Shown here in pieces: positions 20,959 to 33,186 of a stretch of DNA of 49,792 bases; positions within the stretch are counted from its first letter, which is position 1; each line of letters opens with the position of its first letter. The position numbers and the translations under genes were made by a program. Under the pieces are notes generated by a model, which was not told the origin of the DNA, did not search any database, and saw only the letters and a list, made by a program, of their open reading frames with translations. This DNA is from Rhodocollybia butyracea (taxonomy: Eukaryota; Basidiomycota; Agaricomycetes; Agaricales; Omphalotaceae), in NCBI GenBank assembly GCA_015501585.1, contig JADNRY010000427.1, forward strand, positions 1-49,792. The letters run 5' to 3'.

Positions 20959-21528
20959 GACTGCGAGAATGTATTAGACCCGGGGGAGGTGTGATGAGGG
21001 GAGAGTGTGGAATGGAATGACCGCCTCCAGGAATCAGGAGTCTGAGTTTGGGACTGGGATTGAGACTCGAGAGCGCCCTAAGGTAGGCAAGGTAGGGTTT
21101 AAATGTACAAGCGAGGGTTTACTAAATGTACAAGCAATTACATTGTCATTGGAATAGATGTTCTACCGTTTGGTGATAACACGAAGGGCCACTTCAAAGA
21201 TAACAGTCAGTCAATTTCTGTAGTCACATATCGAGAACTCTGGAAAGCAGAGAAGGCTTGCTTGGTATTAACCTGTGGTTGGTAAATTATCAATGAACCG
21301 AGACTGCAGCGTAAAATTCAGGTCCAGCGGCCACGCCACTTGTCAAAACGAAAGTAGTAAACCCAATTATCGGCGTCGACTAACAAAACACAGCACCGTT
21401 GAAGAGCTCTGAGGCTGCATTTCCCATCAGCGAGGCCATTGTCCATTGCAAGTCTGTAATCAACGAAGACACTATCGACTTTGGCAACATCAGCCTACAT
21501 CAAAAAAACTAACAAATATGATAGAATA
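20959..21528. other. Intergenic, no gene seen
   Basis: The only notable features are a purine-rich CCCGGGGGAGGTG near 20979, which resembles an LTR-element polypurine tract and may be a remnant of another element, and a near-duplicate AATGTACAAGC at about 21101 and 21125. Confidence 0.4.
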
Positions 21529-23033
21529 TCATTCCGCTTCCGCTTCCAAATCTGACTCAAGCGAAGCAGTCTCCGAGCTCGACTCTTCCCCTTCTTCGTC
21601 AAGATCACTGGCCCGGATTGGTTTGACGAATTCAGGATACCCTGCGATAGAAAAGTCAAAACACGTCTGTAACAAATCAAGTGAGTGCACATACCACGAG
21701 CGCCAAATAAGAGCATCTGTGAAGCTCGGGTTTTCTGTGCACCTTTCAGACATCCTGAACTAATACCCTTCCACAGAATGGATGATTCTGTAAAGGTAAG
21801 ACCTTTTTCATCCGTGGGTTCAGGGGGGAGTTGTTATGGGTATCAACGCTAGATGGAAATGGGCTAGATGGAAATGTGGCAACAGTCGGTGTTGGCAGAT
21901 CTCTTTCAGGGGATGGAGAAGACATTTCAGCATTTTGGGTGCTAGATGGTGTTTGGGAAGTTGGGACAGTAGTAGTTTCAGCTTCAAGCTGGAGACGGAG
22001 GTTGGGAGGATCGGGGTGGAAATAAATTGCATCGACCACAGAGTTCGTCACAGTGAGAAGTTCCCAGATGGAAAGATAAGGCTTAGGTGCATTGTCCACA
22101 TAAGCCTGAAGCTTGGATTGTAGGTTAATCATCATAGCAAACAGCGACAGCTTCTCGTTGGGTGGGCGGGATGTCGTCATTGTGAATCTGAAAACATTGT
22201 CATCTGAGTCAAGAAGACATGGGAGCCTGAGATGATAGTTATATATACTAAGGGGATCGAATTGGGGGATATGGCACGTCATCGATGAGAAAACTTGGCT
22301 TTGACCACGAATGGTACACGCTTCCTGCTTGTTGACAAACATACCATCACCTGGCGGTAATACATCTTCTGCATGTAAGACAACAATTTCCCACTCAATG
22401 GTGTCAATGTCATATGGGAGCTTGTGCATCTGGCACAGATAGATTGGATTAGCGAGTAGAAATCTACAAAACAAAAACTGAACGCACATTGAGGTTTCTG
22501 TCTTTATCGCCACCATTATTCACACGAGACTCCCATTCATCATTGTCAATCACCAACTGTGCATAGACCTCGGACAGCCGAGTTCTCCCGGGAGATATCG
22601 CGATAGCACCGTAGAGATCAAGCCTAGAGTGGTTTGTATTATCCACTGAGATAAGGTTAGGATGTGAGCGCGAAGAACAATGTATGTCCTGGACTCACAA
22701 AGGATAAGATTCGGCCGACTGTCTAGTAAGAAATCTCGTCCTTGATTGAACCACAAACTCGTGAGGTATTGTTCCTAAAACAATCAGTTATTGGGTGTGG
22801 CAAAATAATTTTAAAAATGGACATATGACGACTTTTTTCAGCGCCGTCTTCTCCTTATAATTACGCCGATTTGAACGAATTGCGTTGATTATATAGGCGG
22901 CCTGCATGGTGACCCCTGAAGTTCCTGTTATGAACTCGCGTTGGTCTGTCCGAATAAGTCTTCGGAGAAGGTTTTTCTCCTGTTTGACTTGAAGTATCTC
23001 TGTGAGCAAAGATGCGTTCTCATCGATGACCAT
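21529..23033 (-). CDS. Six-exon protein of unknown function
   Basis: Read leftwards from ATG 23033, the exons are about 22833-23033, 22699-22774, 22488-22646, 21777-22427, 21677-21736 and 21529-21622, with GT-AG introns of 50-60 nt. One donor is the unusual GTCGTC. The protein is about 400 residues. A charged N-terminal helix (KQEKNLLRRLIRTDQREF) with NAIRSNRRNYKEKTALKK comes first, then a conserved-looking core (WFNQGRDFLLDSRPNLIL ... PPGDGMFV). A Ser/Thr/Pro-rich segment follows, with an acidic tail (DLDEEGEESSSETASLES). I see no signal peptide, membrane segment or catalytic motif. It resembles proteins common in mushroom genomes, but I cannot name a family. Start and exon joins are inferred from frame continuity. 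Confidence 0.7.
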
Positions 23034-23384
23034 TTAATCTTCACTTCTCTCTGTATGATGCCCAGAGAAGGCTGGATGATGTAGGGGGTTTTTTGGGCGA
23101 GTTTTGGCAGGGGGGTGTATTTTAACGTGGGATAAATCAAAATCGATTGTCGTCATTTAAACCAACTAGACCGATAAGCTAGAGGCTTTTCGAGGTTGTA
23201 GTTTTCAATTTGGATAGCCTGTCTTGTAAAGTCATTCGCCAAGTACTAGTTATAAACTTGTAGTACTAGTCTAGTAGTCAAAGTTTGAACTCTTCACAAA
23301 GTTTAAGATGTCACATGTAAAACTTGAAATCACGTGAGATTCCGGCGTAATATTAGTAGTACTGTAACTTGAATCTACAGCGTA
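23034..23384. other. Promoter-side intergenic region
   Basis: Upstream of the minus-strand gene. I see no open frame of note and no clear TATA box; there is a short repeat of ACTAGT/GTAGTACTAG near 23250. Confidence 0.4.
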
Positions 23385-24664
23385 CACCGGGGGCAAGGAC
23401 CGGCGCAGTTGATTTCCCACTGCCATTAATGCAGTGGTCAACGCAGGGGGCAACGCAGTTGATTTTTTGATGATGTCACTCCATTGAATTGGAGTGCCGG
23501 CCAGTGAATGAACTCTAATTGATGCCGAATTGATACCTGATGGATTTTTCCCACTCCATTGTAGTAATGCGAAGTTGTGCTTCAGGACATGGCAATATGT
23601 GTTTACATCTAGTGCTAAACCCAGCAGCATCAGAGATACACCAGAATCGGGCAGATAGACGGTTGAATGCAGCCATTGAGCATATGGCGCCTAATTCTTT
23701 CCCACCACCAAATACCTGATCTTCAATGTTCCTCTTCATACCACATGAATAAGAAAAGTGTATCCTCTATCTTTTGGTGAACAAAACATTTATCAATACT
23801 ATATGTAGCCATACATTAATTCTTTTGAGAATTTTTCTCGGGATAAATGTCAGTAGATGGTTATTTCTGCCATTTAATCATTCAAGAGGACATGGAACCA
23901 AGGGCTTGATTTGGGCTTGATGGCTAATAAAAAAGTGCCAGATAGTAATGGTGTAGTAATCTCTAGGGTCTCAAATATGCAAAATCTAGTATCAGTCTCA
24001 CAGCAAGTCCAATAGTATGGGCTAGTGTTTACAAAGTGTTTACCATTCAAGTGCCCTCAAGCCTTTGTGTTGGGCCACTGCCACGCGCTTATAAGGATGA
24101 GCTGCACATCTTTCAGCATACTGTTTGCAGTCCAGCATGTTGACTGACACTGTATAAGATTGAGCCAAATAAGCTAACAATCAGTGGTGTAAGTGTAACG
24201 ATCCAAGTCAATGGCAGCAAGCTGTCAAATAATTAAGTAGTGTGCAATAAAGGAAGCACAAGGGCGTCTGAGACTTTGGCATGGAAGGCCGGGCCTTCTG
24301 TCCACTACCAGCTCAAAAACCTTGCAAAAAACTTGTTTGCTTTCTGTTGACTCAGACATTCTAAATTCTGTGTTGCAGCAGCAGGCTCAACAACCTGGTT
24401 GATTAACATTGCGTGCCAAATTACTTGGTTCTACACTAGATGCAAACATGTTGCTATCGTTTGGAGTAAAAAATAAGTGGGAACTTAAAAGTACTAGTGG
24501 ACGATCACTTATAACGGTGGGAAAGATCATATCAATAAGGCAGCAATGCCGGGACGCCGTTTCAATGGAATGACATCATCAAAAAGTCAACTGCGTTGGC
24601 ACCTGCGTTGACCACTGCGTTGATGGCAGTGGGAAATCAACTGCGCCGGTCCTTGCCCCCGGTG
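23385..24664. mobile_element. Non-autonomous DNA element with about 115-bp TIRs
   Basis: The left end CACCGGGGGCAAGGACCGGC recurs inverted at the right end, and the match continues for about 115 bp with roughly nine differences. GTA flanks both ends (23382-23384 and 24665-24667), a possible 3-bp target duplication. The 1.28-kb element has no frame resembling a transposase; a 119-residue minus-strand frame at 23271-23630 crosses its left border and is not credible. Small size and long TIRs suggest a MITE mobilised by a transposase elsewhere. The superfamily is uncertain. Confidence 0.8.
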
Positions 24665-27553
24665 GTATGTACATGATCCTTAGCGCCGCTGTTGCGGCAA
24701 TCCCCGACTCCAGCACAATTTCATTGTAGCGTCCAGTTTATTGGGATAGTATCGTAAGTAACAGAAAAGTAATGTACAGGTTATTATTTAGATTAACTGT
24801 TTTGGCAGATGAAGAAAAAAATACGAATATCAGTTTAATCGACGTTCATGTTGTCAGTCATTTTTCCTTTCAGGTCGACTTCGATGTTTGGGGTCCTGGT
24901 ACTACGACGAGTACCGGGTTTCTTTCTCCCTCCAGATATTTTTTACCTTGGGACATAGTAAGCGCTTGCACTTCAGGATCAATATACATCAATCTCGACC
25001 GTGGAGTACTTGCGAGTGTGGGCCACCATGCCAAGCATGTGGCAGGTACGAGTCCTGCAAGACGCTAGTTTGAGATTTCATAAGTATGGAAAAGGTAACA
25101 ATAATCCCAGCGCATCCAGTAAAAGGTCCATGCTGCGGAATCAGCCTGAGATTCTGAAAAGTCAATAACAAACACTGACAGTGCAAGGATTGTCAGAAAA
25201 TCAGGACTTTAAGCGGAAATTGCTTGTTTAACCTCTGGCAGGCACTGATAACTGCAGTCGACCCTGCATGGCAAGAGGTTTGCGCTTGGCAATTAAGTAT
25301 CAAAAAGCTTACACTGCTGCACACAAGGTTTATAATTTTCGACAAATACTCGGATCAGAAAAGTTTGAAACTTGGCTTTCGAGAAACTATCAATAATGTT
25401 TCCATAAATCCCGATATTTTTGTAATTTTGGCAAGTTCTAAGCACAAAAACTGACTAAGCTTCATCTTTTCAAGATTTATCAAAATATTTTTGAGAAATC
25501 ATTGAGGCTGCAGTTTCAGCGCTCACGAGACCTTCTCTCAACGCGTGCAGTGTACGGCCGCCGTGAGCCTTTTAAATAAGAGTGCGTGTTTTTTTTGTTG
25601 ATGACTCCCCCCTTCAACTTCAACCATCACTGCCGAACTTGTCGCAAAATTTTTCCCCTCAAGTCTTGTTCTTGCAACAGCTCAAGCACTCAAGCACTCG
25701 TCTCAAGTCTCAAGTATCAAGGTTGATTCTATTCAGTTCAAGGCTGACCGTATGCAAGCTCAAGCACTCAAGCTCAATGTCTCTGCCTTTCAAGTCAAGG
25801 CTGCCACGTCAACGTTCACCAAGTCACTCTTCAACGTTCTTCAACGTTCTTCAACGTAATCAAGCTCAAACTCAGGCTTCAAGTTGTCCAACTGAGGAGT
25901 CCAGGTTGCCAAGCTGTAGGCTACATACTTAGATTTTTTGGCATAATACATCTTTATATCTTTATTTGTGTGCAATTCTGAGAATATACAAGGAGCCGGG
26001 AGCCCCGCTCTTCCATCACATGAGGAAGGAATGAGGCCATCAACTTTTACTTCATTCTCAAAACGTTTTCAAATCTTTCTCAAAACATGCGCATAATTTT
26101 TTGAAAACAAAAGATTTCAAGAATAATCGCCCGGCTCACTTGGCAAATATTTCTAAAAACATATCAGAACATTTTCAATGCTGTGAGTTTCAATAATTTT
26201 CTATGATCCCGTGCAGCAGTGTAGGGTAGGGTTCAAGTGTACTTTTGAAATTTGCAGCAGCACACAAAGGAAGCAGTGTGACGGTAAGCGGCGTAAGCGA
26301 AAATGGGAACGCCGATAAATCCACGGAGTCACATGACGGGCGCTTTGACATTTCTAAATATGGTGAAACGATTCTCCCAAATTTGGGCAAGATCAGCCCC
26401 AATTGGGACAAAATTCCCACGCGAAACCGGCCATAAGGACGAGCCTTCATTACATTCAGGACTCGTAATGCTGCAATATGTAGCCGTTAGCCACACACAA
26501 GCTATCCAGAGGTGGTTGAGTTTGTCATAGTATTGGCCAGTAGTATGCAATTGGTCTTCAGAACCACAAGAAGCATATATATCCAATGGGTTATACTGAA
26601 TGGACTCACGATAAGATTGAATGCAGGATACCACGGTAGATGTTGGCATGCTGAGGCCAATTCTCTTGAATTCTTGTCTGCTGTTCTACTGCACAATTAA
26701 TTCGAGCCTGTCGGGGGGATTCAGTGCGAAATTTCTCTGTTGCATGCTTGGCTGCATGTCATTCATTGGTCTGGAATCAATATATTGTACATGGATGGCA
26801 AAATGTCTTCAAGTACCGTCAATGGGTAATATCTTCATGAGCAGAAGATATGAGCTATTAAATCTGCTTCAGTATACTACTCTGAGGAGAAAACATGGGT
26901 CACTACTGGAACTGAACCTGGTATTGCTTTCATTAACGCCGATGAGATGGAATTTCCGAACACCTATCAATAATTCTGCAGCAGTAAATTCCTGTTCCAG
27001 TGTTGAACATTTTGATTCAAGACAGCTACTAGCCAGGCTATGTTGCGTGTGTAGCTATAGAAAGACAAGTTCACACCGGTGAAAATCGGCATATCCAATA
27101 ATTGGGGTAGCTAAAACTTCTTCCGCTGCTGCTGTCGCAACTTAGATGATCCAGCTTGCGCCCATATTGGAATAGTGCAGTGATTGCAATGAAGTGAAAA
27201 AATTATTCATTAAGGTTTCTAGGCTCTGGAGTCGTCGAGTGAGAAAAGCACATATTTTGTGACACTCGTCATCTGTGGAGCTTCCGGTAACGTGATGAGA
27301 AATTATTTCCTTTAGTTACATTTTGACTGTTTTTTGGTTCGATCGTCAGGTACAAGACCCTCTCTTCCCTTCGGTCAGAGTCGGGGATACCCCTCGGGGT
27401 CATCATCGTCAATTCCAGTATGTATACATAATGTCAGTGGCCAGCTTTTTGTACTTCCGTCCAGAATCTTAAGTTTTAAGTCATTACAAACGCGCCTACG
27501 CCTTTGCAAGAGTCAAGGTGACACTCACTTCTCGAAGCAAATAATTCCCAAAA
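24665..27553. other. Long gene-poor stretch
   Basis: No multi-exon gene model holds together in either strand. Open frames are 60-150 residues, lack family features and end at random. Short segments have coding-like composition (about 26620-27080), possibly decayed gene pieces, but I cannot assign them. The region may hold unrecognised small genes or decayed transposons. Confidence 0.35.
25660..25930 (+). repeat. CTCAAG-rich low-complexity tract
   Basis: CTCAAGCACTCAAGCACTCG, repeated CTTCAACGTT, and scattered TCAAG words dominate. The motif resembles the CTCAAGTTGAC minisatellite of the 12-kb repeat region but is less regular. The 116-residue frame spanning it (25582-25932) is Ser/Gln-rich because of the repeat and is not called as a gene. 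Confidence 0.55.
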
Positions 27554-27800
27554 CTAACAGAAAGAAAAAGATGAGCCGGATGTATCCCAGGCGTGCGAAG
27601 AACTTTTCATCGTGAAAGCTGTTGAAGAATTTAGCGCTCGACTTTTTGACCTCGATGAACCTCGATGATCAGCCGTCAAGTGGAGTCTAGCGCTTACTCT
27701 GCGTTCGAGGACAGGGAATTTTTGACGACAATGACTGACACACTTGTAACGCGTGCCAAGAACCAGGGCCAGGAAATTCAAAGGGACCAACCAATCCTAC
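27554..27800 (-). pseudogene. Relic of the 5' end of an F-box-like gene
   Basis: On the minus strand, ATG 27608-27610 starts a reading of M-K-S-S-S-H-A-W-D-T-S that closely matches the first residues of the F-box-like gene at 49131 (M-K-S-S-S-R-T-W-D-T-S). The match continues about 170 bp upstream of both ATGs (for example AGCGCTAAATTCTTCAACAG). After 18 codons this copy hits TAG at 27554 and the similarity is lost. It is therefore a truncated duplicate of promoter plus start, lying about 21 kb away in opposite orientation. Confidence 0.75.
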
Positions 27801-28328
27801 TTGCACTCCAAGAAGGGGTAATACGTACGATTATTTGTCTGCACCGTCCAAACTCAGCTTGCGAAGTAGTAATTTAATTCTGCGGCCCTCATATACGTAC
27901 CTGGGCTAGTAATTAAGTATGGGTGAAGTACGGTGGAAGTACAGCGACATATCAGATTTGGGAATCCGACCTCCCTACTTGAACCAGAAACTAAAGCTTG
28001 AGCGTCAATAGTTGCAGTAAATAAAGCCTCAACCTGGAACGATTCAGTATCCGCTCATGAAATCAGCATTTAGCTCAGGGGCATAAGATGGGCTAGATTA
28101 AAATTTACGAGGTGTTGACCTGCAAATTGCTGTGAAATGTAAAAAGCTTCTATTGTACTGGAATACAGGTGCATAACATAAAAAGTGTGGGTGGGTAGCC
28201 ATATGCAAAAACGAAAGCACGAAGTCTCAATACAGACCGATGGTCTTCATGAAGACTCCACAAATCCACAAATTAAAAAAACTCTAGATATATTATCATA
28301 GTCCTAATCCTTTGCGTTATAACTCGAG
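27801..28328. other. Intergenic, no gene seen
   Basis: AT-rich spacer downstream of the transporter gene. No open frame or repeat of note. Confidence 0.4.
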
Positions 28329-31069
28329 TCAAACTTTGGGTGGGCACTCTCCAAGCGGTGGTCCTCCGGTCTGAGGTTCAATCATCAACTGAAAAAATAG
28401 CGTTAGCCATAGCATATTCACATCATCGTTTACAAAATTGTACCTTGACGGTTTGAACGGTCGTAAAAGCGGCCGCGACGAACCCAAACACGATCATTGC
28501 AATATCTCCCCACTTCTCCCTGCGAGTGCGCGCACAAGCCTTATAGTGGAGCATTGCGGGGTATACATAGCACAGCGGGACACTAAACAAGCAAACCAAA
28601 AACATTAGCGAAAGCACAAAAGAAGAAAAAACACAGAAGCTTACCAAGCAAAACATCCAATAAACGCGACGAACTTGTCCAGGTCGCTTGCTCCCAGAAT
28701 GGAGATACAACCCGCCACAGCAACGGTAGCGAACCTGAAGCAGTTCTTCAGCCACTTGACGCGCGTGTTGCGCTTTCCACTGCGAGTGAAGAGTCCGTTC
28801 TCCATGATCCTTACAGCCGGGAAAAGCTGGAGAGGCACAGACAACAGAATCGCAAGGGAGTAGAAGAATTGTACCTATACCAATCCAACTTATGAGTGAC
28901 AAAGAACACGGATGCGAGAAGGAAGCTGGCTCACTACTTCTAGCATCCGACTTCCCGGATTCAATCGGTTGAGATTAATCAAGACGACGGTCTGGATTTC
29001 CGAGCCGAATGTCATATACGCCAGGGCACCAGCGCCTCCGAACAGGACCAACAAGAAAGCCATAACGCCAGTGAGGACTTTGGGAAACTTGTGAGGCTCG
29101 CGCATGGCATCAACGATGGGTACGATAAGACCAATGCCCTCGAAGGAAAAGACGGCTGTTCTGTAAAGACGTGTTTCAATTATCATGTATTGGATGGAAA
29201 GAAGACACCAACATACCCAACGAACAGTGAAAAGTCCTTTGGATTGAACATTTTCACGTCGCTTACACCTTGGTGGCTGACCAAACTAATTTCGCTGCCG
29301 AAGATATACACCAGTCCCACCAAGATGAAAGCATCTGCTACGAGCGCGGTCGTACTAAGTTTGACTATGTCGCGTATCAGAGACAAAGGAAGGAAGATTA
29401 TGGCTTGGATGATGATGAAGTACCTGAATACCAAAGAAAACAAGAAATGAGCACAATAATTTCGACAGACGGAATACTTACTTTACCGGCACGTAATGTA
29501 CGCAGTTACTGACGCTGCTCACGAACGCTTGAAGGTTCTCCGATACGAAGATCATATAAGCGCAACAAAAGCCAATTTGAGACACCACGATAGACGTAAG
29601 AATGAGTTGCCGCATCCAAGGACCGTATAAGGTACCACCAATATCTGTATGAACGGGGTAAGAAATCGATCGCGCGATAAGCATAGCACCACTCATACCT
29701 CCGAAACTACCGGGCACAGCGAGTTTAGCACGGACCAGAAGCAGGAATGAATGTAAGGATATCAGAGCGATAAAGGTGAATAGGATGGCCGAAAAAAGTA
29801 AGCCTCCGTTCATGAACCTATCAACTAACTTAGTGCGTATTGATAATAAGGTGGAGATACACGTACGCCTTTCCCAAGAACAAAACACCTGTTCCTACGA
29901 AGCCCTTCAATAACTAGAAAGGGAAAGGGTTACAAAGTATTATCTATGACGGAGATCGTGGACGCCTTACCATCAGGATAGCTTGTCCAACGGTGGCACC
30001 TCCGGTAGAAGAAACAGATGCTCCTCGTTTTCTCGATCTAGAACGAGGCCGGGATGTGGCTGATTTGTTACCTAGCAAGGGTGACGACTCCGTAGCTGAA
30101 ATGTCGCCAAACCCAGCGGTAGGTGGGCGTGATGAAGATGGTCCACCAGGCGCGCCCTCCAGATCTTCGTCCTTCTCCTCTTCGTCCTCTTCCAAATCCT
30201 CTCCAGCCTATCGTGAGCGTAAGCCCAAGCACACATATAAGCCATTAAACGTAAAGAAAAGACGTACAAAATGACCAAAGAGAAACAAAAAGTCGATAAA
30301 GTTGTTCACGAATACTCTTGGCTGTTCCTCGTTTCCTTCCTCGTTTCCAGCACGCAGCAGAACGTAGTTACGCCTGAAACCTCCGGGTTCGTGAATGTGC
30401 TCGAATGCGGGATCCACAGCAGGACGAGTTATGGCAGAGAAGGATACTGAGCGAACACGGCGTGCCTGTCGCTGTGCATTCAAATTCCATTTGTATATAT
30501 CCGCTCTAGAAGATTATCAGTACATAGATAGAGCGAGAGCAGCACGTAGAAAGAGAAAAAACTCACGTCACATCTGCACCGGGAGCATTATAAGGAACCG
30601 GAAATGGTTCGGTATCTTCTCTGGTTACCCCGACGCTTCCAGAAGATCGTCTTGTCATAGGGCCCGGCTCAGCGACAGACGAGTTGGCATCGTCATCCTG
30701 CTGCTCTCCCCGTTCTCTTTCCTCTTTCGAAACCAAATGCCTCCTTAAAATCCTCGCCTTTTCCTCGTCTGGCAAGTCGTCCAAATCCACAGGCAAATTC
30801 GCCGGACTGTCCGTTCTACTACTTGGTCCCGCAAGCGGCCCCGAAAGCGGAGTTCTTGCGGATGATAATGATTCTGGTGCACCTTCAAATGGCGCAGGAG
30901 ATGAAGTCCGTAGCGGAATATTTGGCAGGGGTATTGAGAGCCCAACCGGTGGCGTTCCAGAGAATACTTGGGCACGCAGTGCCCGAAGGTCGGGTGTCCC
31001 AATAGGAGTAGCGGCCTGAGAGTGAGAGCCTCGCCTGGGTATGCTCAACGGCCTCGAAGGCGACGACAT
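28329..31069 (-). CDS. Vacuolar amino-acid transporter, Avt3/Avt4 type
   Basis: A ten-exon gene read leftwards from ATG 31069 to TGA 28329-28331. Exons are about 30567-31069, 30268-30505, 29971-30207, 29864-29913, then five exons down to 28443 and a last one at 28329-28388. The product of roughly 740 residues has a long hydrophilic, Ser/Pro-rich and acidic N-terminus (EDLEEDEEEKDEDLEG), then GATVGQAILMLLKGFVGTGV, which opens the AAAP/SLC36 transporter fold. About ten or eleven membrane segments follow, with AVFSFEGIGLIVP in the middle. A long N-terminal extension is typical of fungal Avt3/Avt4, which export amino acids from the vacuole in yeast. All exon joins keep frame and family order, and no lesion is seen. 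Substrate and vacuolar location are inferred from family membership. Confidence 0.93.
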
Positions 31070-32081
31070 GATTGAGAGAAGTAAGTAGAGAGCAATAGAC
31101 TAAGAGAGTAATCTGCCGCTTTAGGCAAGTAGCCGTGCCGAGCGGGACAGCGCCGCAAGGGCCGGTATATCCTTCTTCCCTTTGCTTCTAACTCCCTCGC
31201 TCTCCCTCGTGTCTATAAATGGTGTCCCCTCATGGACAGAACTCGACGAGCTAGAAGATCTACACGTTGAACGTTGAAACGTTGAACGGCAACATCAACG
31301 CGAATACCCGCAACCGGAGACCAGTCAGTTCACTCTTTCATCGAAGTGGGCTTCCTTCGGAGTCTCACACAATCCTTACCATCAGACACACATCCCTATC
31401 TCGTTCGCGACTTGAAACAAGCTCATCTGGTTGTCACCATCCTATATCGGCAACAGAGGCGTTACCGTCGTTGGCGGCAATGTAGAGCTCTTGGCAGATC
31501 TATTTTCCCTTGAGCTTGGCTTCTTGGTGCATTGCTGGCGTGAATTGATGGGTCAAACTCGCTCTACTTACCCTTTTGACCTCCATATATCTCTCCGTCG
31601 GTGAGGAATATAGTTTTGCTCATTCCTCGAAATTCCAAGTACTTATGCAGAAACATCGTGTTAAGACTAGAGTTTCTGCAGCATTTGCGTCTCTGTCCAA
31701 AAACTTTCTCGTCTTTTCTTGTGAAAGTACAGTGGGATTGGCCGCTTTACAATCTCCGAGTATAACTTCGTACTCGTTCTTCTCGTAGGGTAATCTCTCG
31801 ATGGTGGCCCCAGCCCATTCATCTCTGAACATAATGTTTATGCGTACACCCGCCCTTCTTATTTCACGCACCGATCAGATCTGGAGTTATCGCTGGCAGA
31901 CGAATTGATCCATACTACTTTCGATTGACTTTCGAGCTTGTTCGAACTTGTCCCCGCATGTCCTCCCACATTCTTGCGAGATCTGTGGATCATAGAGAAC
32001 GACGGTTTCAAAATCTTTCGTAGTGGATTTGGCTCGCGGGATCCATGAAGATATATACCCAGTACATCCGCTCTTTACGAT
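31070..32081. other. Transporter promoter and intergenic region
   Basis: Contains the upstream region of the transporter. I found no gene; the short frames at 31267-31871 have no features. CG-rich stretches near 31130-31210 may be promoter sequence. Confidence 0.4.
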
Positions 32082-32176
32082 TCCCTGGTAGTATATCGGT
32101 TAGTACACGCGCCTGTCATGAAGGATTTTCAGCCATGCATTCGCGCGAAAGCTGGGTTCGACTCCCAGCCAGGGAG
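32082..32176 (+). tRNA. tRNA-Asp (GTC) with a 23-nt intron
   Basis: The acceptor stem TCCCTGG pairs with CCAGGGA, followed by discriminator G. The D stem is GTAT/GTAC; the anticodon stem CGCGC pairs with GCGCG; the loop C-T-GTC-A-C gives anticodon GTC. A 23-nt intron (32119-32141) sits one base 3' of the anticodon, the canonical nuclear position. The T arm is CTGGG-TTCGACT-CCCAG and contains the B box GGTTCGACTCC. Mature length without intron is 72 nt. Every stem pairs fully apart from G-T pairs, so it is probably functional. It lies just upstream of the hydrophobin array. Confidence 0.95.
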
Positions 32177-32655
32177 TGCGCGCTGCGAAGCTATAGAACT
32201 TTTTGTTTCCTGTGCCATTTACTCCACAACAACGAAATTCCCACTTCATATGTCATTTATTCCTGTCAGCGTTAGCAAGGCTCTCTTTAAACGTCTATTC
32301 AGACTATGACGGACTCGCTACTTTTATTCAGAACGTGCATAGCATATCACGAGTCATACCACATGCCGAAGTTTACGCTGCCTATGTCCTTACACTGGTT
32401 TCGTCCTGAATTTGAGCTCGTAAGATCTTCGACCTTCTTCCAACTTAAAACAATATTCATGCTCCATAATTCAGGTACAACGGAACAAGTTAATGTTGAA
32501 CTCTCATGTTCGTTGCTCCACTCCGACAGCTTTGCACTCAGCAAGTAAGTAATGACGAGGAAAAAATCCATTGGGGAAGAAGGGTAGGCTATGTACGCCT
32601 GGGACACTTTGGAAAGGTAGGTATCTCTAGGTGGGCTTTGTGACGAAGCAAAATG

Positions 32656-32663
32656 TATAAAAG
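32656..32663 (+). promoter_or_regulatory. TATA box of hydrophobin 1
   Basis: TATAAAAG, 82 bp upstream of the ATG. The same box lies exactly 82 bp upstream in all four copies, within a conserved GAAGCAAAATGTATAAAAGC context. Confidence 0.85.
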
Positions 32664-32737
32664 CGAGCTAAAAGTATGAAAAAGTTCCTTACTCAAACAA
32701 TTAACCCTCGTTGTTCAAGTAATCTTCACTACTCATC

Positions 32738-33186
32738 ATGCAGTTCAAACTCGCTTTCGTCTCCGCCGCTCTCGCTACTCTTGCCCTCGCCTCACCCACT
32801 GCTCGTAACGAGCCTGCCAGCAGCTGCTCCACTGGCCCCGTCCAGTGTTGCCAAAGCGTCCAAACCACCACCCAAGCAGCCTCTAACCCCGGTGTCCTTG
32901 CTCTCCTTGGAGTTATCGGTGTTGCTCTCGCGGACGTGACTGGCGTCATCGGTCTCACATGCTCTGGCATTAACATCGCCGGTGGAGGGACCTGGTAAGC
33001 ACTTTCCCAGCCATATTCTGCTCAAGCGTCGATACTTACTATCACCTTCATAGCTCTGCTCAAGCTGTCTGCTGCACAGACAACGCTACTGGTAATATCA
33101 AGAATATTTGTCATCCTATGTTTATTACTGACTGAAGTTTCACAGGCGGACTGATCTCCGTTGGCTGCGTTCCCGTTACTCTCTGA
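32738..33186 (+). CDS. Class I hydrophobin, copy 1
   Basis: Three exons (32738-32994, 33054-33091, 33146-33186) encode 111 residues. Residues 1-19 are a signal peptide ([19 protein letters not shown]). The eight cysteines are at 30, 37, 38, 75, 86, 92, 93 and 106, the hydrophobin C-CC-C-C-CC-C pattern, with 36 residues between C3 and C4 as in class I. Secreted hydrophobins self-assemble at air-water interfaces and coat aerial hyphae and fruiting bodies. First of four intact tandem copies; only this one has an N-A-T glycosylation sequon (N96). Its 3' flank lacks a block present after copies 2-4. The open frames in other phases over the exon are shadows. Confidence 0.96.

Noticed and set aside
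25582..25932. Ser/Gln-rich protein of 116 residues
   Set aside because: Follows from the CTCAAG low-complexity repeat; no start context or splice partners.
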